From the NCBI RefSeq assembly GCF_020510565.1, contig NZ_CP075189.1, positions 929,501 through 993,500 of the forward strand: DNA of 64,000 nucleotides, written 5' to 3'. Position 1 is the stretch's first letter. Each line of letters opens with the position of its first letter. The stretch comes from Ferribacterium limneticum. GTDB taxonomy: Bacteria; Pseudomonadota; Gammaproteobacteria; Burkholderiales; Rhodocyclaceae. The position numbers were made by a program, and so were the translations under genes. Shown piece by piece: positions 45,313 through 55,343 of this stretch. The notes beneath the pieces were generated by a model. The model did not search any database. It was not told the origin of the DNA and worked only from the letters and a program-made list of their open reading frames with translations.

Positions 45313-47045
45313 GCAAGATTTTGATAATCGGATTGTCGGCACTGATGCTGAGCGCGTGCAGCAATCAGCATGCGCGCCGGGGTGATGCTTTCGAGCGGGC
45401 CGACAAGGAACTGGGGGCGGCTGCTGCCAGCAAGACGAACCGGCCGCAGGGCGATGTCGTCGGTCAGGCCATGGTGCCGCCGCTGCAACTCGATCAGCCC
45501 ATGGCAGCCAAGCCGGAACCGCGCTTCAATCTGGCGGTGAACAATGCGCCGGTGGCCCAGGTGTTGAATGCGCTGGTTTCCGGTACGCCGTACAGCATGC
45601 TTTTCCCGCCCGACTTGTCGGGCACGGTCAGCCTCAACCTCAAGAGCACGACGGTGCGCGAGGCGCTCGAAACCCTGCGTGAAGTCTATGGCTACGATTA
45701 CCGGATCCAGGGCACCCGAATTTACGTGCAGCCGAACACTATCCAGACGCGCATTTTCAAGATCAACTATCTGGCCAATCGCCGTCAGGGCATGAGCGAC
45801 ATGCGGGTGACCGGCAGCTCGCCGACCACCTCGACGCCGACGACGACCAGCGGGGCATCGAGTGGGGCCGGCAGCGTCCCGGCCGGAAATACGGGGGGCC
45901 AGCCGCAGCGGAGCAACGACAGCGCACGTGTGCAGACGACCTCGGACTACGATTTCTGGAAGGATCTCGGCTCGGCGCTCAATTCGATCGTTGGCAGTCA
46001 GGAAGGGCGCAATGTCATCGTCAATGCCGGCTCAGGCGTAGTGCTCGTCAAGGCTTCGCCGGTCGAATTGCGCTCGGTCGATGAGTACCTGAAGGCAACT
46101 CAGCTGGTGGTTGAACGCCAGGTCATGCTTGAAGCGAAGATTATCGAAGTATCGCTGAATGATTCGTATCAGACCGGTATCAACTGGAGCAAGTTTGGCG
46201 GTCTGCTCGGTGGCCAGGTTGCCTTCGGCTCTTTGGCGCCAGGGGCGTTACTGAGTGGTTCGGCGACCTTGGGCGGCGCGGCCACGGGTGTTACTGCGGG
46301 CACGGTGGTGAGTGCAGTGCCCGGGGCCAACGGTTCTATTGGTACGACTACCGCCGGCCGCGGGTTCTTCGGCCTGGCTTTCCAGTCGCAGAATTTCGCT
46401 GCTCTGCTCTCCTTCCTCGAAGGGCAGGGTGACGTGCAGGTGCTGTCCAGCCCGCGTATTGCCACGACCAACAACCAGAAGGCCGTGCTCAAGGTCGGTA
46501 CCGATGATTTCTTCGTGACCGGCATCAGCACCAACACGACGACCAGCGCCGCAGGGAATGTAGTGACGCCGAATATCACCTTGCAACCCTTCTTCTCCGG
46601 GATCGCGCTTGATGTGACGCCGCAGATCGATGATGAAGGCAACATCATCCTGCACGTCCATCCCTCGGTCAGCGTCGTCGAGGAAAAGACCAAGAACGTC
46701 AATCTCGGCGATCTCGGCACCTTCACGCTGCCACTCGCTTCAAGCAGCATCAACGAAACCGACAGCATCGTCCGCGTTCAGGATGGCAGCATCGTCGCCA
46801 TCGGCGGCCTCATGAGCCAGGAACAGAATACCAGCCGCTATGGCCTGCCGGGTATCAGCGGTGTGCCAGGCCTGGGCGCCTTGTTCGGCCAGAAGAGCGT
46901 GTCGAACAAGAAGCGCGAACTGGTCATCCTGATGCGGTCGACGGTCATTCGTGACGAAAATTCGTGGCGCAATGCCTCGGCTGAAACGCAGGAACGCCTG
47001 CAGGGGCTCGACCCGCGCCAGCAACGCAAAGTCGAATGGCAATAA
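45309..47045 (+). CDS. mshL: MSHA secretin MshL
   Basis: A 578-residue outer-membrane secretin lipoprotein (lipobox LSAC in MSKILIIGLSALMLSAC). An N-domain (FNLAVNNAPVAQVLNALV) is followed by a Ser/Thr/Gly-rich linker, and the secretin domain ends with VQDGSIVAIGGLMSQEQN and FGQKSVSNKKRELVILMRST. It forms the pore through which the pilus leaves. Overlaps mshK by four bases. Confidence 0.93.
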   Translation: MSKILIIGLSALMLSACSNQHARRGDAFERADKELGAAAASKTNRPQGDVVGQAMVPPLQLDQPMAAKPEPRFNLAVNNAPVAQVLNALVSGTPYSMLFPPDLSGTVSLNLKSTTVREALETLREVYGYDYRIQGTRIYVQPNTIQTRIFKINYLANRRQGMSDMRVTGSSPTTSTPTTTSGASSGAGSVPAGNTGGQPQRSNDSARVQTTSDYDFWKDLGSALNSIVGSQEGRNVIVNAGSGVVLVKASPVELRSVDEYLKATQLVVERQVMLEAKIIEVSLNDSYQTGINWSKFGGLLGGQVAFGSLAPGALLSGSATLGGAATGVTAGTVVSAVPGANGSIGTTTAGRGFFGLAFQSQNFAALLSFLEGQGDVQVLSSPRIATTNNQKAVLKVGTDDFFVTGISTNTTTSAAGNVVTPNITLQPFFSGIALDVTPQIDDEGNIILHVHPSVSVVEEKTKNVNLGDLGTFTLPLASSSINETDSIVRVQDGSIVAIGGLMSQEQNTSRYGLPGISGVPGLGALFGQKSVSNKKRELVILMRSTVIRDENSWRNASAETQERLQGLDPRQQRKVEWQ

Positions 47046-47067
47046 TCGGTAGCGGAGGCAGGCTGCG

Positions 47068-47895
47068 TTGTATCTCGACCATTTCGGCCTGAGCGAGCTG
47101 CCCTTCGGTATCACGCCGGACACCAGCTACACGGTGATCACGCGCAGCCATCAGGAGGCGCTCAATACGCTGCTCGTCGCGCTCAATAGCGGCGAGGGTT
47201 TCATCAAGATCACCGGCGAAGTCGGCACCGGCAAGACGCTACTTTGCCGACGTCTGTTGCAAGCCCTGCCCGAAGGCAGTGTTTCCGCCTATCTACCCAA
47301 TCCCTATCTGGCGCCGCGCACCCTGCAACTGGCGCTGGCCGAGGAGCTGGGGCTGGCCGTAAGTGCTGACAGCGACGACTATCACCTGCTGCAAAGCATC
47401 AACCGGGCGCTGCTTGACCATGCGGCAGCCGATCGCCAGGTTGTTGTCTGCATCGACGAGGCGCAGGCGATGCCGCTCGAAACGCTGGAGTCCTTGCGCC
47501 TGCTGTCGAATCTGGAAACCGAGAAACGCAAGTTGCTGCAGATCGTCCTTTTCGGCCAGCCGGAGCTTGATCGCAAGCTGGCCGAGCCATCGGTTCGCCA
47601 GCTCCTGCAGCGCATCGCCTTTCATTACCGGATCGGCGGGCTGGCCCGTGAAGAGGTCGCCAATTATCTGGCGCATCGTCTACGTGTCGCCGGCTACCGG
47701 GGCGAGGATGTCTTCGGGTCGAGCGCCGTGCGCTGCCTGCACAAGGCCAGTCGCGGCACGCCGCGCCTGCTGAACATTCTGGCTCACAAGTCCCTGCTCG
47801 CCGTTTTCGGCGAGGGCAAACACGCTGTGCGCTCTGGTCATGTTCGCCGGGCGGCGGCCGATACCGAAGGCGCGGCTGCGGCCGGGTGGTGGTGA
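47068..47895 (+). CDS. mshM: MSHA biogenesis AAA protein MshM (ExeA-like)
   Basis: A 275-residue AAA ATPase of the GspA/ExeA type. MYLDHFGLSELPFGITPDT is the family start (here a TTG codon at 47068), Walker A is GEVGTGKTLLCRRLL and Walker B CIDEAQAM. It likely helps insert or localise the secretin through peptidoglycan. mshN begins two bases after its stop. Confidence 0.9.
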   Translation: MYLDHFGLSELPFGITPDTSYTVITRSHQEALNTLLVALNSGEGFIKITGEVGTGKTLLCRRLLQALPEGSVSAYLPNPYLAPRTLQLALAEELGLAVSADSDDYHLLQSINRALLDHAAADRQVVVCIDEAQAMPLETLESLRLLSNLETEKRKLLQIVLFGQPELDRKLAEPSVRQLLQRIAFHYRIGGLAREEVANYLAHRLRVAGYRGEDVFGSSAVRCLHKASRGTPRLLNILAHKSLLAVFGEGKHAVRSGHVRRAAADTEGAAAAGWW

Positions 47896-47896
47896 A

Positions 47897-48973
47897 ATGA
47901 GCCTGATCAACGACATGCTGCGCAACATCGAGGCCAAGCGCCCCGACGATCCGGCCCGGCAAAACCTGCAACGCGAAATCCGCTCGCTGCCGGCGGCGCC
48001 AGCCGGTGCCGGGCGCTGGCTGAAACCCTTGCTGCTTGTCGCGGCGCCCATCCTGATTGCGGCCGGGCTGCATGCCAACGGGCAACTGTTGCCCCTGCTC
48101 GGCATGGACAGTGAGGCGCCCCCGGTGGCGCCGCCTGCTCCCGTCGTCGTCCCGGCGCCCCCACCCTTGCCGGCACCCGCGGTGGCCGTCGTTGACGACC
48201 AGCCCATTCCGGAAAGCGATCTGCGCCTGGCACCGAATCTGGCTGTCCTGCCGCTGCCGGCGGCGCCCATATTGGCGGTACCTGACCCCGTTGTGCCCGC
48301 ACCGCTGCCGGCTGTAGCCAAACCGGAAACGGTCAGCGCCCCGGCGCCGCAGCCTGCGCCGGCCGCCCCGGTCGGGCCGGTCAAGATCGAGAAGAGCCCA
48401 GTGCTGGCGACGGCGCGTGATCGCGCCGACGCCGAATTTCGCCGGGCGGAGAATGCCTTCGCTGCGGGGCGCGGCGCGGAAGGGATCGAAGGTCTGCGCG
48501 CCGCGCTCAAGCAGGATCCGGCCTACGTCCCGGTGCGCCAGATGCTGCTGCGCCAGTTGCTCGAAATGCGCAAAATTGAAGAGGCGATGACGATTCTTCA
48601 GGAAGGCCTCGAACTGCAGCCGGCGCAGACGGGTTGGGCGATGTCGCTGGCCCGCCTGCAACTGGAGCAGCACGACATTGCAGCGGCTGACCGCACGCTG
48701 GCCCGGTCGCAGGTCTATGCCGAAGCCAGCGCCGACTATGCCGGCTTTCAGGGCCATGTCAAATCCCGCCTTGCTGCCAATCGCGCTGCGGTGACGCATT
48801 ACCAGCGGGCGACCCGTCTCGCCCCCAACGAGGGCCGCTGGTGGCTGGGTCTGGGGCTGGCTCAGGAAGCCGATGGACGATTGCCCGAAGCGAAAGAGTC
48901 GATGCGCCGCGCCATCGCCACGGCGACGCTGTCCGTCGAGTTGTCGGCGGTGGCCGAGCAGCATTTGCGTTGA
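47897..48973 (+). CDS. mshN: MSHA biogenesis TPR protein MshN
   Basis: A 358-residue protein with the signature start MSLINDMLRNIEAKRPD, one membrane helix (AGRWLKPLLLVAAPILIAAG), a long Pro/Ala/Val linker and TPR repeats in the last 190 residues. ATG 47897 is preferred over upstream frames because this N-terminus is conserved. It ends the second msh operon. Confidence 0.9.
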   Translation: MSLINDMLRNIEAKRPDDPARQNLQREIRSLPAAPAGAGRWLKPLLLVAAPILIAAGLHANGQLLPLLGMDSEAPPVAPPAPVVVPAPPPLPAPAVAVVDDQPIPESDLRLAPNLAVLPLPAAPILAVPDPVVPAPLPAVAKPETVSAPAPQPAPAAPVGPVKIEKSPVLATARDRADAEFRRAENAFAAGRGAEGIEGLRAALKQDPAYVPVRQMLLRQLLEMRKIEEAMTILQEGLELQPAQTGWAMSLARLQLEQHDIAAADRTLARSQVYAEASADYAGFQGHVKSRLAANRAAVTHYQRATRLAPNEGRWWLGLGLAQEADGRLPEAKESMRRAIATATLSVELSAVAEQHLR

Positions 48974-49043
48974 GCGCGATGCCAGCCCCGGCTTGCGCTC
49001 GTGCTATATATCAACCGTTCATTTGCCGAGAAGATCAACAACC

Positions 49044-49730
49044 ATGAGCCACCACGAAAGCCCCGTCGTCTACGGCACCGAAGACATCCTGCGCAGCCTG
49101 TGCAATTCGATGACCAAGGTGCTGACCATCGCCACCCAGAGCCAGATTCACTATTCTGGCATGGTCCAGCGCATCACCAAGACCTGCCTGAAGCCGGACA
49201 TTGGCTGCTTCGTGCTGTTCGATGGCGGCTTTTCCGGGCTGGTGGTGACCAACTTCTCGGCCGCGGCGGCGATGGAGTTGTATGAGAGCTACATGTTGAG
49301 CATGGGCATGGCCAAGGATGAGCTGGCCAGTTCGCATACCTCGGACGAGGTGGCGAACGTCATGGGAGAGCTCATGAACCAGATCGTCGGCGATTTCACC
49401 GGCAAGGTGGCACGCGAGCTGCAGACGCACATCACGCAGAACCAGCCGAAGATGCTGGCCCTGACCAAGCAGGTCATGCTCAGCGTGGACACCAATCTCG
49501 ACAAGCCGGAAGCGCGCCGCGTGACCTTCTTCACCGGCCGCAACAACATCTTTTATCTCGAACTGGCGATCGACCGTACCGAGTTCATCAAACTCAACGA
49601 CTTCGAGAGCGAAGAGGCCGATCCCGACTTTCTGATCGAGCAGGCCCATGCAGCGAACGCCACCGCGGCGCCGCTGAAAGGCGTCGATGCCGGCGAGCAG
49701 GACGACTTCCTCAAATCGCTCGGGATGTAG
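49044..49730 (+). CDS. CheC/CheX-like DUF3334 protein
   Basis: A 228-residue protein. VYGTEDILRSLCNSMTKVL and the segment DIGCFVLFDGGFSGLVVTNF with NVMGELMNQIVGDFTGKVAR match DUF3334, which has the CheC/CheX-type fold; ExxxN residues appear in MGELMNQ. Homologues occur beside motility or pilus genes. GAGAAGA precedes the ATG at 49044; upstream in-frame codons are not supported. Its place directly after mshN suggests a signalling role in pilus control. Enzymatic phosphatase activity is inference. Confidence 0.75.
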   Translation: MSHHESPVVYGTEDILRSLCNSMTKVLTIATQSQIHYSGMVQRITKTCLKPDIGCFVLFDGGFSGLVVTNFSAAAAMELYESYMLSMGMAKDELASSHTSDEVANVMGELMNQIVGDFTGKVARELQTHITQNQPKMLALTKQVMLSVDTNLDKPEARRVTFFTGRNNIFYLELAIDRTEFIKLNDFESEEADPDFLIEQAHAANATAAPLKGVDAGEQDDFLKSLGM

Positions 49731-49739
49731 CTGCGGACT

Positions 49740-49799
49740 GACGGTTGGCCGGGACTTCCACGGTCAACCGGAAAATTCGCCTTATTTTGAAATAAGGCG
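49740..49799 (-). repeat. dispersed 38-bp repeat, copy 7 (minus), with facing half copy and a hairpin
   Basis: The full copy is 49754-49792: CCACGGTCAACCGG on the plus strand, an A/T stretch and TTGAAAT at the end. A facing partial copy CGGTTGGCCG lies at about 49742 and can pair with CGGTCAACCG. The outer end also forms a perfect 10-bp hairpin CGCCTTATTT/AAATAAGGCG (49778-49799) that covers the stop codon of the yjdF-like gene. It likely ends transcription from both convergent genes. Confidence 0.85.
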
Positions 49800-50399
49800 T
49801 TTGAGCTGGCGGTCGTGCCAGCCGGAGAGCAGGGCGATCGCCGTACTCGAACCGATCAGTGCCATGAACATGTCCGACTGCGTATCCCACTGGTCGCCCT
49901 GGGTGCCGAGGAACTCATCGGCGCCCTGACCCATGGCCAGCGCAGCGGCCCATTCGATCAGTTCGTAGCTGGCACTGATCGCCATGGCGATGCAGATGCA
50001 CAGGAAACCGGTCATCCGGCGGCCGACGACGTAACCGCCGCGGATCAGGACTTCACGGGCGACCATGGCCGGCACGAAACCCTGCAGCAAATGGCCGATC
50101 TTGTCGTAGGGGTTGCGCACCGTGCCGAGCAGGTCCTGCAGCCAAAAACCGAGCGGCACGCGGGCGTAGGTGTAGGCGCCGCCACCGATCAACACCAGCG
50201 CATGGATGGCGATCAATACCGTGAGCAGCGTCGTCAGCGGATAGCTCTGGCGCGTGGCAATCATCAGCGGCAGGGCAATCAGCACCGGTGCCACTTCCAT
50301 GATCCAGGTCGCCCGGTCGAAGGGGGCGATGCCGGAAACGATCAGTGCCGCAATGACGATGGCGGCCAGCGTGATGTTGACCAGGTTCCTGTTTTCCAT
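49782..50399 (-). CDS. YjdF-like (DUF2238) membrane protein
   Basis: A 205-residue polytopic protein with five to six helices. NPYDKIGHLLQGFVPAMVAREVL and ELIEWAAALAMGQGADEFLGTQGDQWDTQSDM are the conserved DUF2238/YjdF blocks, with a run of acidic and His residues at the membrane surface. Function is unknown. It starts one base after the recQ stop on the same strand, so it is probably the last gene of that operon. Confidence 0.87.
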   Translation of the reverse strand: MENRNLVNITLAAIVIAALIVSGIAPFDRATWIMEVAPVLIALPLMIATRQSYPLTTLLTVLIAIHALVLIGGGAYTYARVPLGFWLQDLLGTVRNPYDKIGHLLQGFVPAMVAREVLIRGGYVVGRRMTGFLCICIAMAISASYELIEWAAALAMGQGADEFLGTQGDQWDTQSDMFMALIGSSTAIALLSGWHDRQLKRLISK

Positions 50400-50400
50400 G

Positions 50401-52212
<1,812 letters not shown>

Positions 52213-52224
<12 letters not shown>

Positions 52225-52250
52225 CCGGAAATTTGGGTCAAAATTGAAAT
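52213..52250 (-). repeat. dispersed 38-bp repeat, copy 8 (sense with recQ)
   Basis: On the minus strand: ATTTCAATTTTGACCC, AAATTT, CCGGTTGACCGTGGG. It starts two bases after the lpxH stop, fills the lpxH-recQ gap and contains the candidate recQ start codons. Confidence 0.92.
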
Positions 52251-52252
52251 GC

Positions 52253-52972
52253 TCATACGATGGCTTCGCGGCTCAATTGCTCGCCGTCCCAGAGCAGCGC
52301 TTCGGCGCGCTCTTCGTGCCAGTCGGAGAGGACCCAGCGTTCAACGTGGATGCCATCGACGATGTGGTCGTGTTTTTCCGGACGGTGGGTGTGGCCGTGA
52401 ATGAAGGTGGCGTAGCCGTGTTCGCGCAGGAAATCGTCGGTGGCCGGGCCGTTGAGGTCGGCGTAAACATAGGCGTGGTCGCGCTTGCGGCGGGCGCTGC
52501 ACCAGCGGATGTAACGGCCGAGCAGGCTGCGCAGGAAACGCGGCTTGGCGCGCATCTTCCGCTGCCATTCCGGGTCGCGCACCTTGGCGCGATAGGCCAT
52601 GTAGGCGTGGTCGTCGATGCACAGGGCGTCGCCGTGCGAGAGCACGAAGGACCACTCGGGCAGGTCCAGCAAATAAGGGTCGGGCAGCAGCGTCATGCCG
52701 GCGGCCGCGGTGAATTGTTCGCCGATGGCGAAATCGCGGTTGCCGTGCATGAAGCATATTTTCAGCCCGGCATTGCTGGCCGCACGCAGGGCGGCGGCGA
52801 TCTGCGCGGCGTAGGGATCGTCGATGTCGTCGCCGACCCAGACTTCGAAAAGGTCGCCGAGGATGTACAGCGCCTCGGCCTGGCGGGCGCGGCCGGCCAG
52901 AAAGCTCAGGAACAAACGAGTCGCCCCGGGTGACCGGGGCGACAGGTGCAGATCAGAGATGAAGAAGATCAA
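52253..52972 (-). CDS. lpxH: UDP-2,3-diacylglucosamine diphosphatase
   Basis: A 239-residue calcineurin-like phosphoesterase that makes lipid X in lipid A synthesis. Metal ligands are in FISDLHLS at the N-terminus, [29 protein letters not shown] and HGHTHRP. The start overlaps the ppiB stop by four bases. It probably shares an operon with ppiB, recQ and the yjdF-like gene. Confidence 0.95.
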   Translation of the reverse strand: MIFFISDLHLSPRSPGATRLFLSFLAGRARQAEALYILGDLFEVWVGDDIDDPYAAQIAAALRAASNAGLKICFMHGNRDFAIGEQFTAAAGMTLLPDPYLLDLPEWSFVLSHGDALCIDDHAYMAYRAKVRDPEWQRKMRAKPRFLRSLLGRYIRWCSARRKRDHAYVYADLNGPATDDFLREHGYATFIHGHTHRPEKHDHIVDGIHVERWVLSDWHEERAEALLWDGEQLSREAIV

Positions 52973-53466
52973 ACGATCTCGGCCTTCTCGATGATCACAT
53001 CTTCAGCCGGGACGTCCTGATGGAAACCCTTGTTGCCGGTCTTGACGGCGCGGATCTTGTCGACCACATCGAGGCCTTCGACGACTTCGCCGAAAACGCA
53101 GTAGCCCCAGCCCTGGCCGGACGGCGACTTGAAGTCGAGGAAATCGTTGTCGACGGTGTTGATGAAGAACTGGGCGGTGGCCGAATGCGGGTCGTTGGTG
53201 CGCGCCATGGCGACGGTGCCGCGCTTGTTCTTGAGGCCATTGGCGGCTTCGTTCTCGATCGGGGCCTGGCACGGCTTCTGGCCCATGCCCGGTTCCATGC
53301 CGCCGCCCTGGATCATGAAGTTCTTGATTACGCGGTGGAAGATGGTGCCGTTGTAGTGGCCGGCTTCAACGTAGGCGATGAAGTTGGCCACAGACTTCGG
53401 GGCCTTTTCGGCGTTCAGTTCGAGCGTGATGTCGCCGTGGTTGGTGGTGAGCTTGATTTTGGACAT
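52969..53466 (-). CDS. ppiB: cytoplasmic peptidyl-prolyl cis-trans isomerase (cyclophilin B)
   Basis: A 165-residue cyclophilin without a signal peptide. [18 protein letters not shown] carries the catalytic Arg, and [12 protein letters not shown] and [15 protein letters not shown] are conserved. It follows the exported cyclophilin by nine bases. Adjacent exported and cytoplasmic forms suggest a local duplication with different targeting. Confidence 0.95.
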   Translation of the reverse strand: MSKIKLTTNHGDITLELNAEKAPKSVANFIAYVEAGHYNGTIFHRVIKNFMIQGGGMEPGMGQKPCQAPIENEAANGLKNKRGTVAMARTNDPHSATAQFFINTVDNDFLDFKSPSGQGWGYCVFGEVVEGLDVVDKIRAVKTGNKGFHQDVPAEDVIIEKAEIV

Positions 53467-53475
53467 TGGGGATCC

Positions 53476-54048
53476 TTATTTGTCGGAGATGATTTTGACG
53501 TTCTGGATGACGACCGGGGTCGTCGGAACGTTTTCGTAATAGCCAGCGTTGCCGGTCGGCACCTTGGCAATCTTGTCGACGACATCCATGCCCTGGGTGA
53601 CCTTGCCGAAGACGGCATAGCCCCAGCCGCGCGGGTCGCCGGTGGTCTTGTGATTGAGGAAATCGTTGTTCTTGAGGTTGATGAAGAACTGGACGCGAGC
53701 CGAATGCGGGTCGCCGGTGCGGGCCATGGCTACCGTGCCGCGATCATTGGTCAGGCCATTGGTCGCTTCGTTCTTGAGGGCAGGGGTCAGCACCTTTTTC
53801 TCTTCCATGGCCCGGCTGAAGCCGCCGCCCTGGATCATGAACCCATCGATGACGCGGTGAAAGATGGTCGATTCGTAGAAGCCATGCTTGGCGTTGTAGA
53901 GGAAAAACTCAACCGTGGTCGGGGCTTTTTCCGGGTAAAGCTCGAGGGTGAATTTGCCCAGATTGGTCGTGAACTCGACGGCTGGGGCCGCCCACACGGC
54001 AAGCGAGACGAGCAGGCCGGCAGCGAGGGTCGATATTTTTTTCAACAT
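53476..54048 (-). CDS. ppiA: periplasmic peptidyl-prolyl cis-trans isomerase (cyclophilin A)
   Basis: A 190-residue cyclophilin with signal peptide (MLKKISTLAAGLLVSLAVWA). FHRVIDGFMIQGGGFSRA and SARVQFFINLKNND hold the active site. ATG 54048 overlaps the L,D-transpeptidase stop as TGATG; the ten-residue upstream extension is not supported. It may fold periplasmic partners of the cell-wall enzymes encoded just upstream. Confidence 0.95.
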   Translation of the reverse strand: MLKKISTLAAGLLVSLAVWAAPAVEFTTNLGKFTLELYPEKAPTTVEFFLYNAKHGFYESTIFHRVIDGFMIQGGGFSRAMEEKKVLTPALKNEATNGLTNDRGTVAMARTGDPHSARVQFFINLKNNDFLNHKTTGDPRGWGYAVFGKVTQGMDVVDKIAKVPTGNAGYYENVPTTPVVIQNVKIISDK

Positions 54049-55343
54049 CAGGCACTTCCTTCGTAAATGATTTTCCACTGGTCGCCTTCACGCAGCCAGT
54101 ACTGGCGTTTCTTCATCTGGTTGTTGAGGTTGTTGCTGCGGTAATCCTGGTCGAAAGTCACGACGACGACTTCGTCCTTGCCCGGATTGCGGAACACGGA
54201 GAGATTGTCGATCTTGAGCTTGATCCATTCCTTGCCGGCATTGACCTGCTTTTTCTGGGCGGAAAACTCGGCGAAATCCTGCTCGCCGGCCTTGAAACGC
54301 TTCGAGTAATGCGTCAGGTAGCGGTCGGTGTCGCGGCTTTCCCAGTCGGCGCGCCAGGCGTCGATCGACTTGTTGAGTTCGCTGCGCTCTTTGGCCCAGT
54401 CGTCGAGCGACAGCCATTCGACCGAATTGCTGATGATGACCGGGGTCAGGCCGACCTGCAGGTTCTTGGCGACGACGTCGAGATCCTGGTTGGTTAGCAC
54501 GACGCAGCCGTCGGAGGCGCGCGGCGGACGGGCGAAGGTGTCGGAGGGCGTGCCATGCAGCCAGATGCCGCTGCCGCCACGCCCTTGACGCTTGTCCCAC
54601 TCGTTGGGGTAATTGAGCGGGAAGGCGCCGTTACCGTAGAGGTCGGCCAGCTTCTGGCGGGGCAGGTTAGCCGTGACGTGATAGACGCCTACCGGGGTCT
54701 TCTTGTCGCCTTCGACGAGCTTCTCGGCGCCCAGCTTGCCCTGGGTGACGTAGTAGTCGGCGACGAAGCGCGGCTGGCCACCATTCGTGAGGTCGTTTTC
54801 GTAGAGGTAGAGGCGCGAACGCTTGGTGTCGACGACGATGGCGAAACGCTGGTCCGGCTGCATCTGCAGCAGGTAGCGCGGCACGAAGTCAGCCGGTGGT
54901 TTTTCGCGATAGGCGGCGAGGCGGGCGATGGCTTCGGCGCGCAGGTCGGCAACCTTGTCGGCCGGGGCATCGGTCAAGGCACCAAAGGTGTTGATCGGTT
55001 GCTTGCGGGCCAGTAGCAGATCGCCCTTGATCAGGTGGGCCAGCCGGTAGTTCGGGTGCTGACGCAGCAGGTTTTCGGTCAGTTGCAGGGCATTGCTCAG
55101 GCGATTGCCTTCGATTTCGGCAAAAATGCGCGTCAATGCTTCTTCCGGACCGGAGTCGGAAACAACAAGGGGCAGGGTCGAACCCTGGCTGGATGCGTCG
55201 GGCGTTGTCCGCGCCAAGGCAATTGCCGAGAGTTCGTTGATGGTGACTGGGACACTCGCCGGCTTGTCTTTAAGCCGGGCTGCTGCACCGGCGGCCAGAG
55301 CGACCGCCAGTCCAGAGAGAACTAATTTACGGCCTAATTTCAC
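54048..55343 (-). CDS. L,D-transpeptidase (YkuD) with C-terminal NTF2-like domain
   Basis: A 431-residue exported protein. The proposed GTG at 55343 overlaps the upstream stop (GTGA), follows AAGGAAGAA and gives the signal MKLGRKLVLSGLAVALAAG; a longer GTG start at 55370 is less likely. A helical region precedes the YkuD domain, with HGTPSDTF and the catalytic cysteine in SDGCVVLTN near residue 270. The last 105 residues form an NTF2/Cds6-like domain (DAWRADWESRDTDRYLTHYS). It crosslinks peptidoglycan or attaches proteins to it. Confidence 0.88.
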   Translation of the reverse strand: MKLGRKLVLSGLAVALAAGAAARLKDKPASVPVTINELSAIALARTTPDASSQGSTLPLVVSDSGPEEALTRIFAEIEGNRLSNALQLTENLLRQHPNYRLAHLIKGDLLLARKQPINTFGALTDAPADKVADLRAEAIARLAAYREKPPADFVPRYLLQMQPDQRFAIVVDTKRSRLYLYENDLTNGGQPRFVADYYVTQGKLGAEKLVEGDKKTPVGVYHVTANLPRQKLADLYGNGAFPLNYPNEWDKRQGRGGSGIWLHGTPSDTFARPPRASDGCVVLTNQDLDVVAKNLQVGLTPVIISNSVEWLSLDDWAKERSELNKSIDAWRADWESRDTDRYLTHYSKRFKAGEQDFAEFSAQKKQVNAGKEWIKLKIDNLSVFRNPGKDEVVVVTFDQDYRSNNLNNQMKKRQYWLREGDQWKIIYEGSA

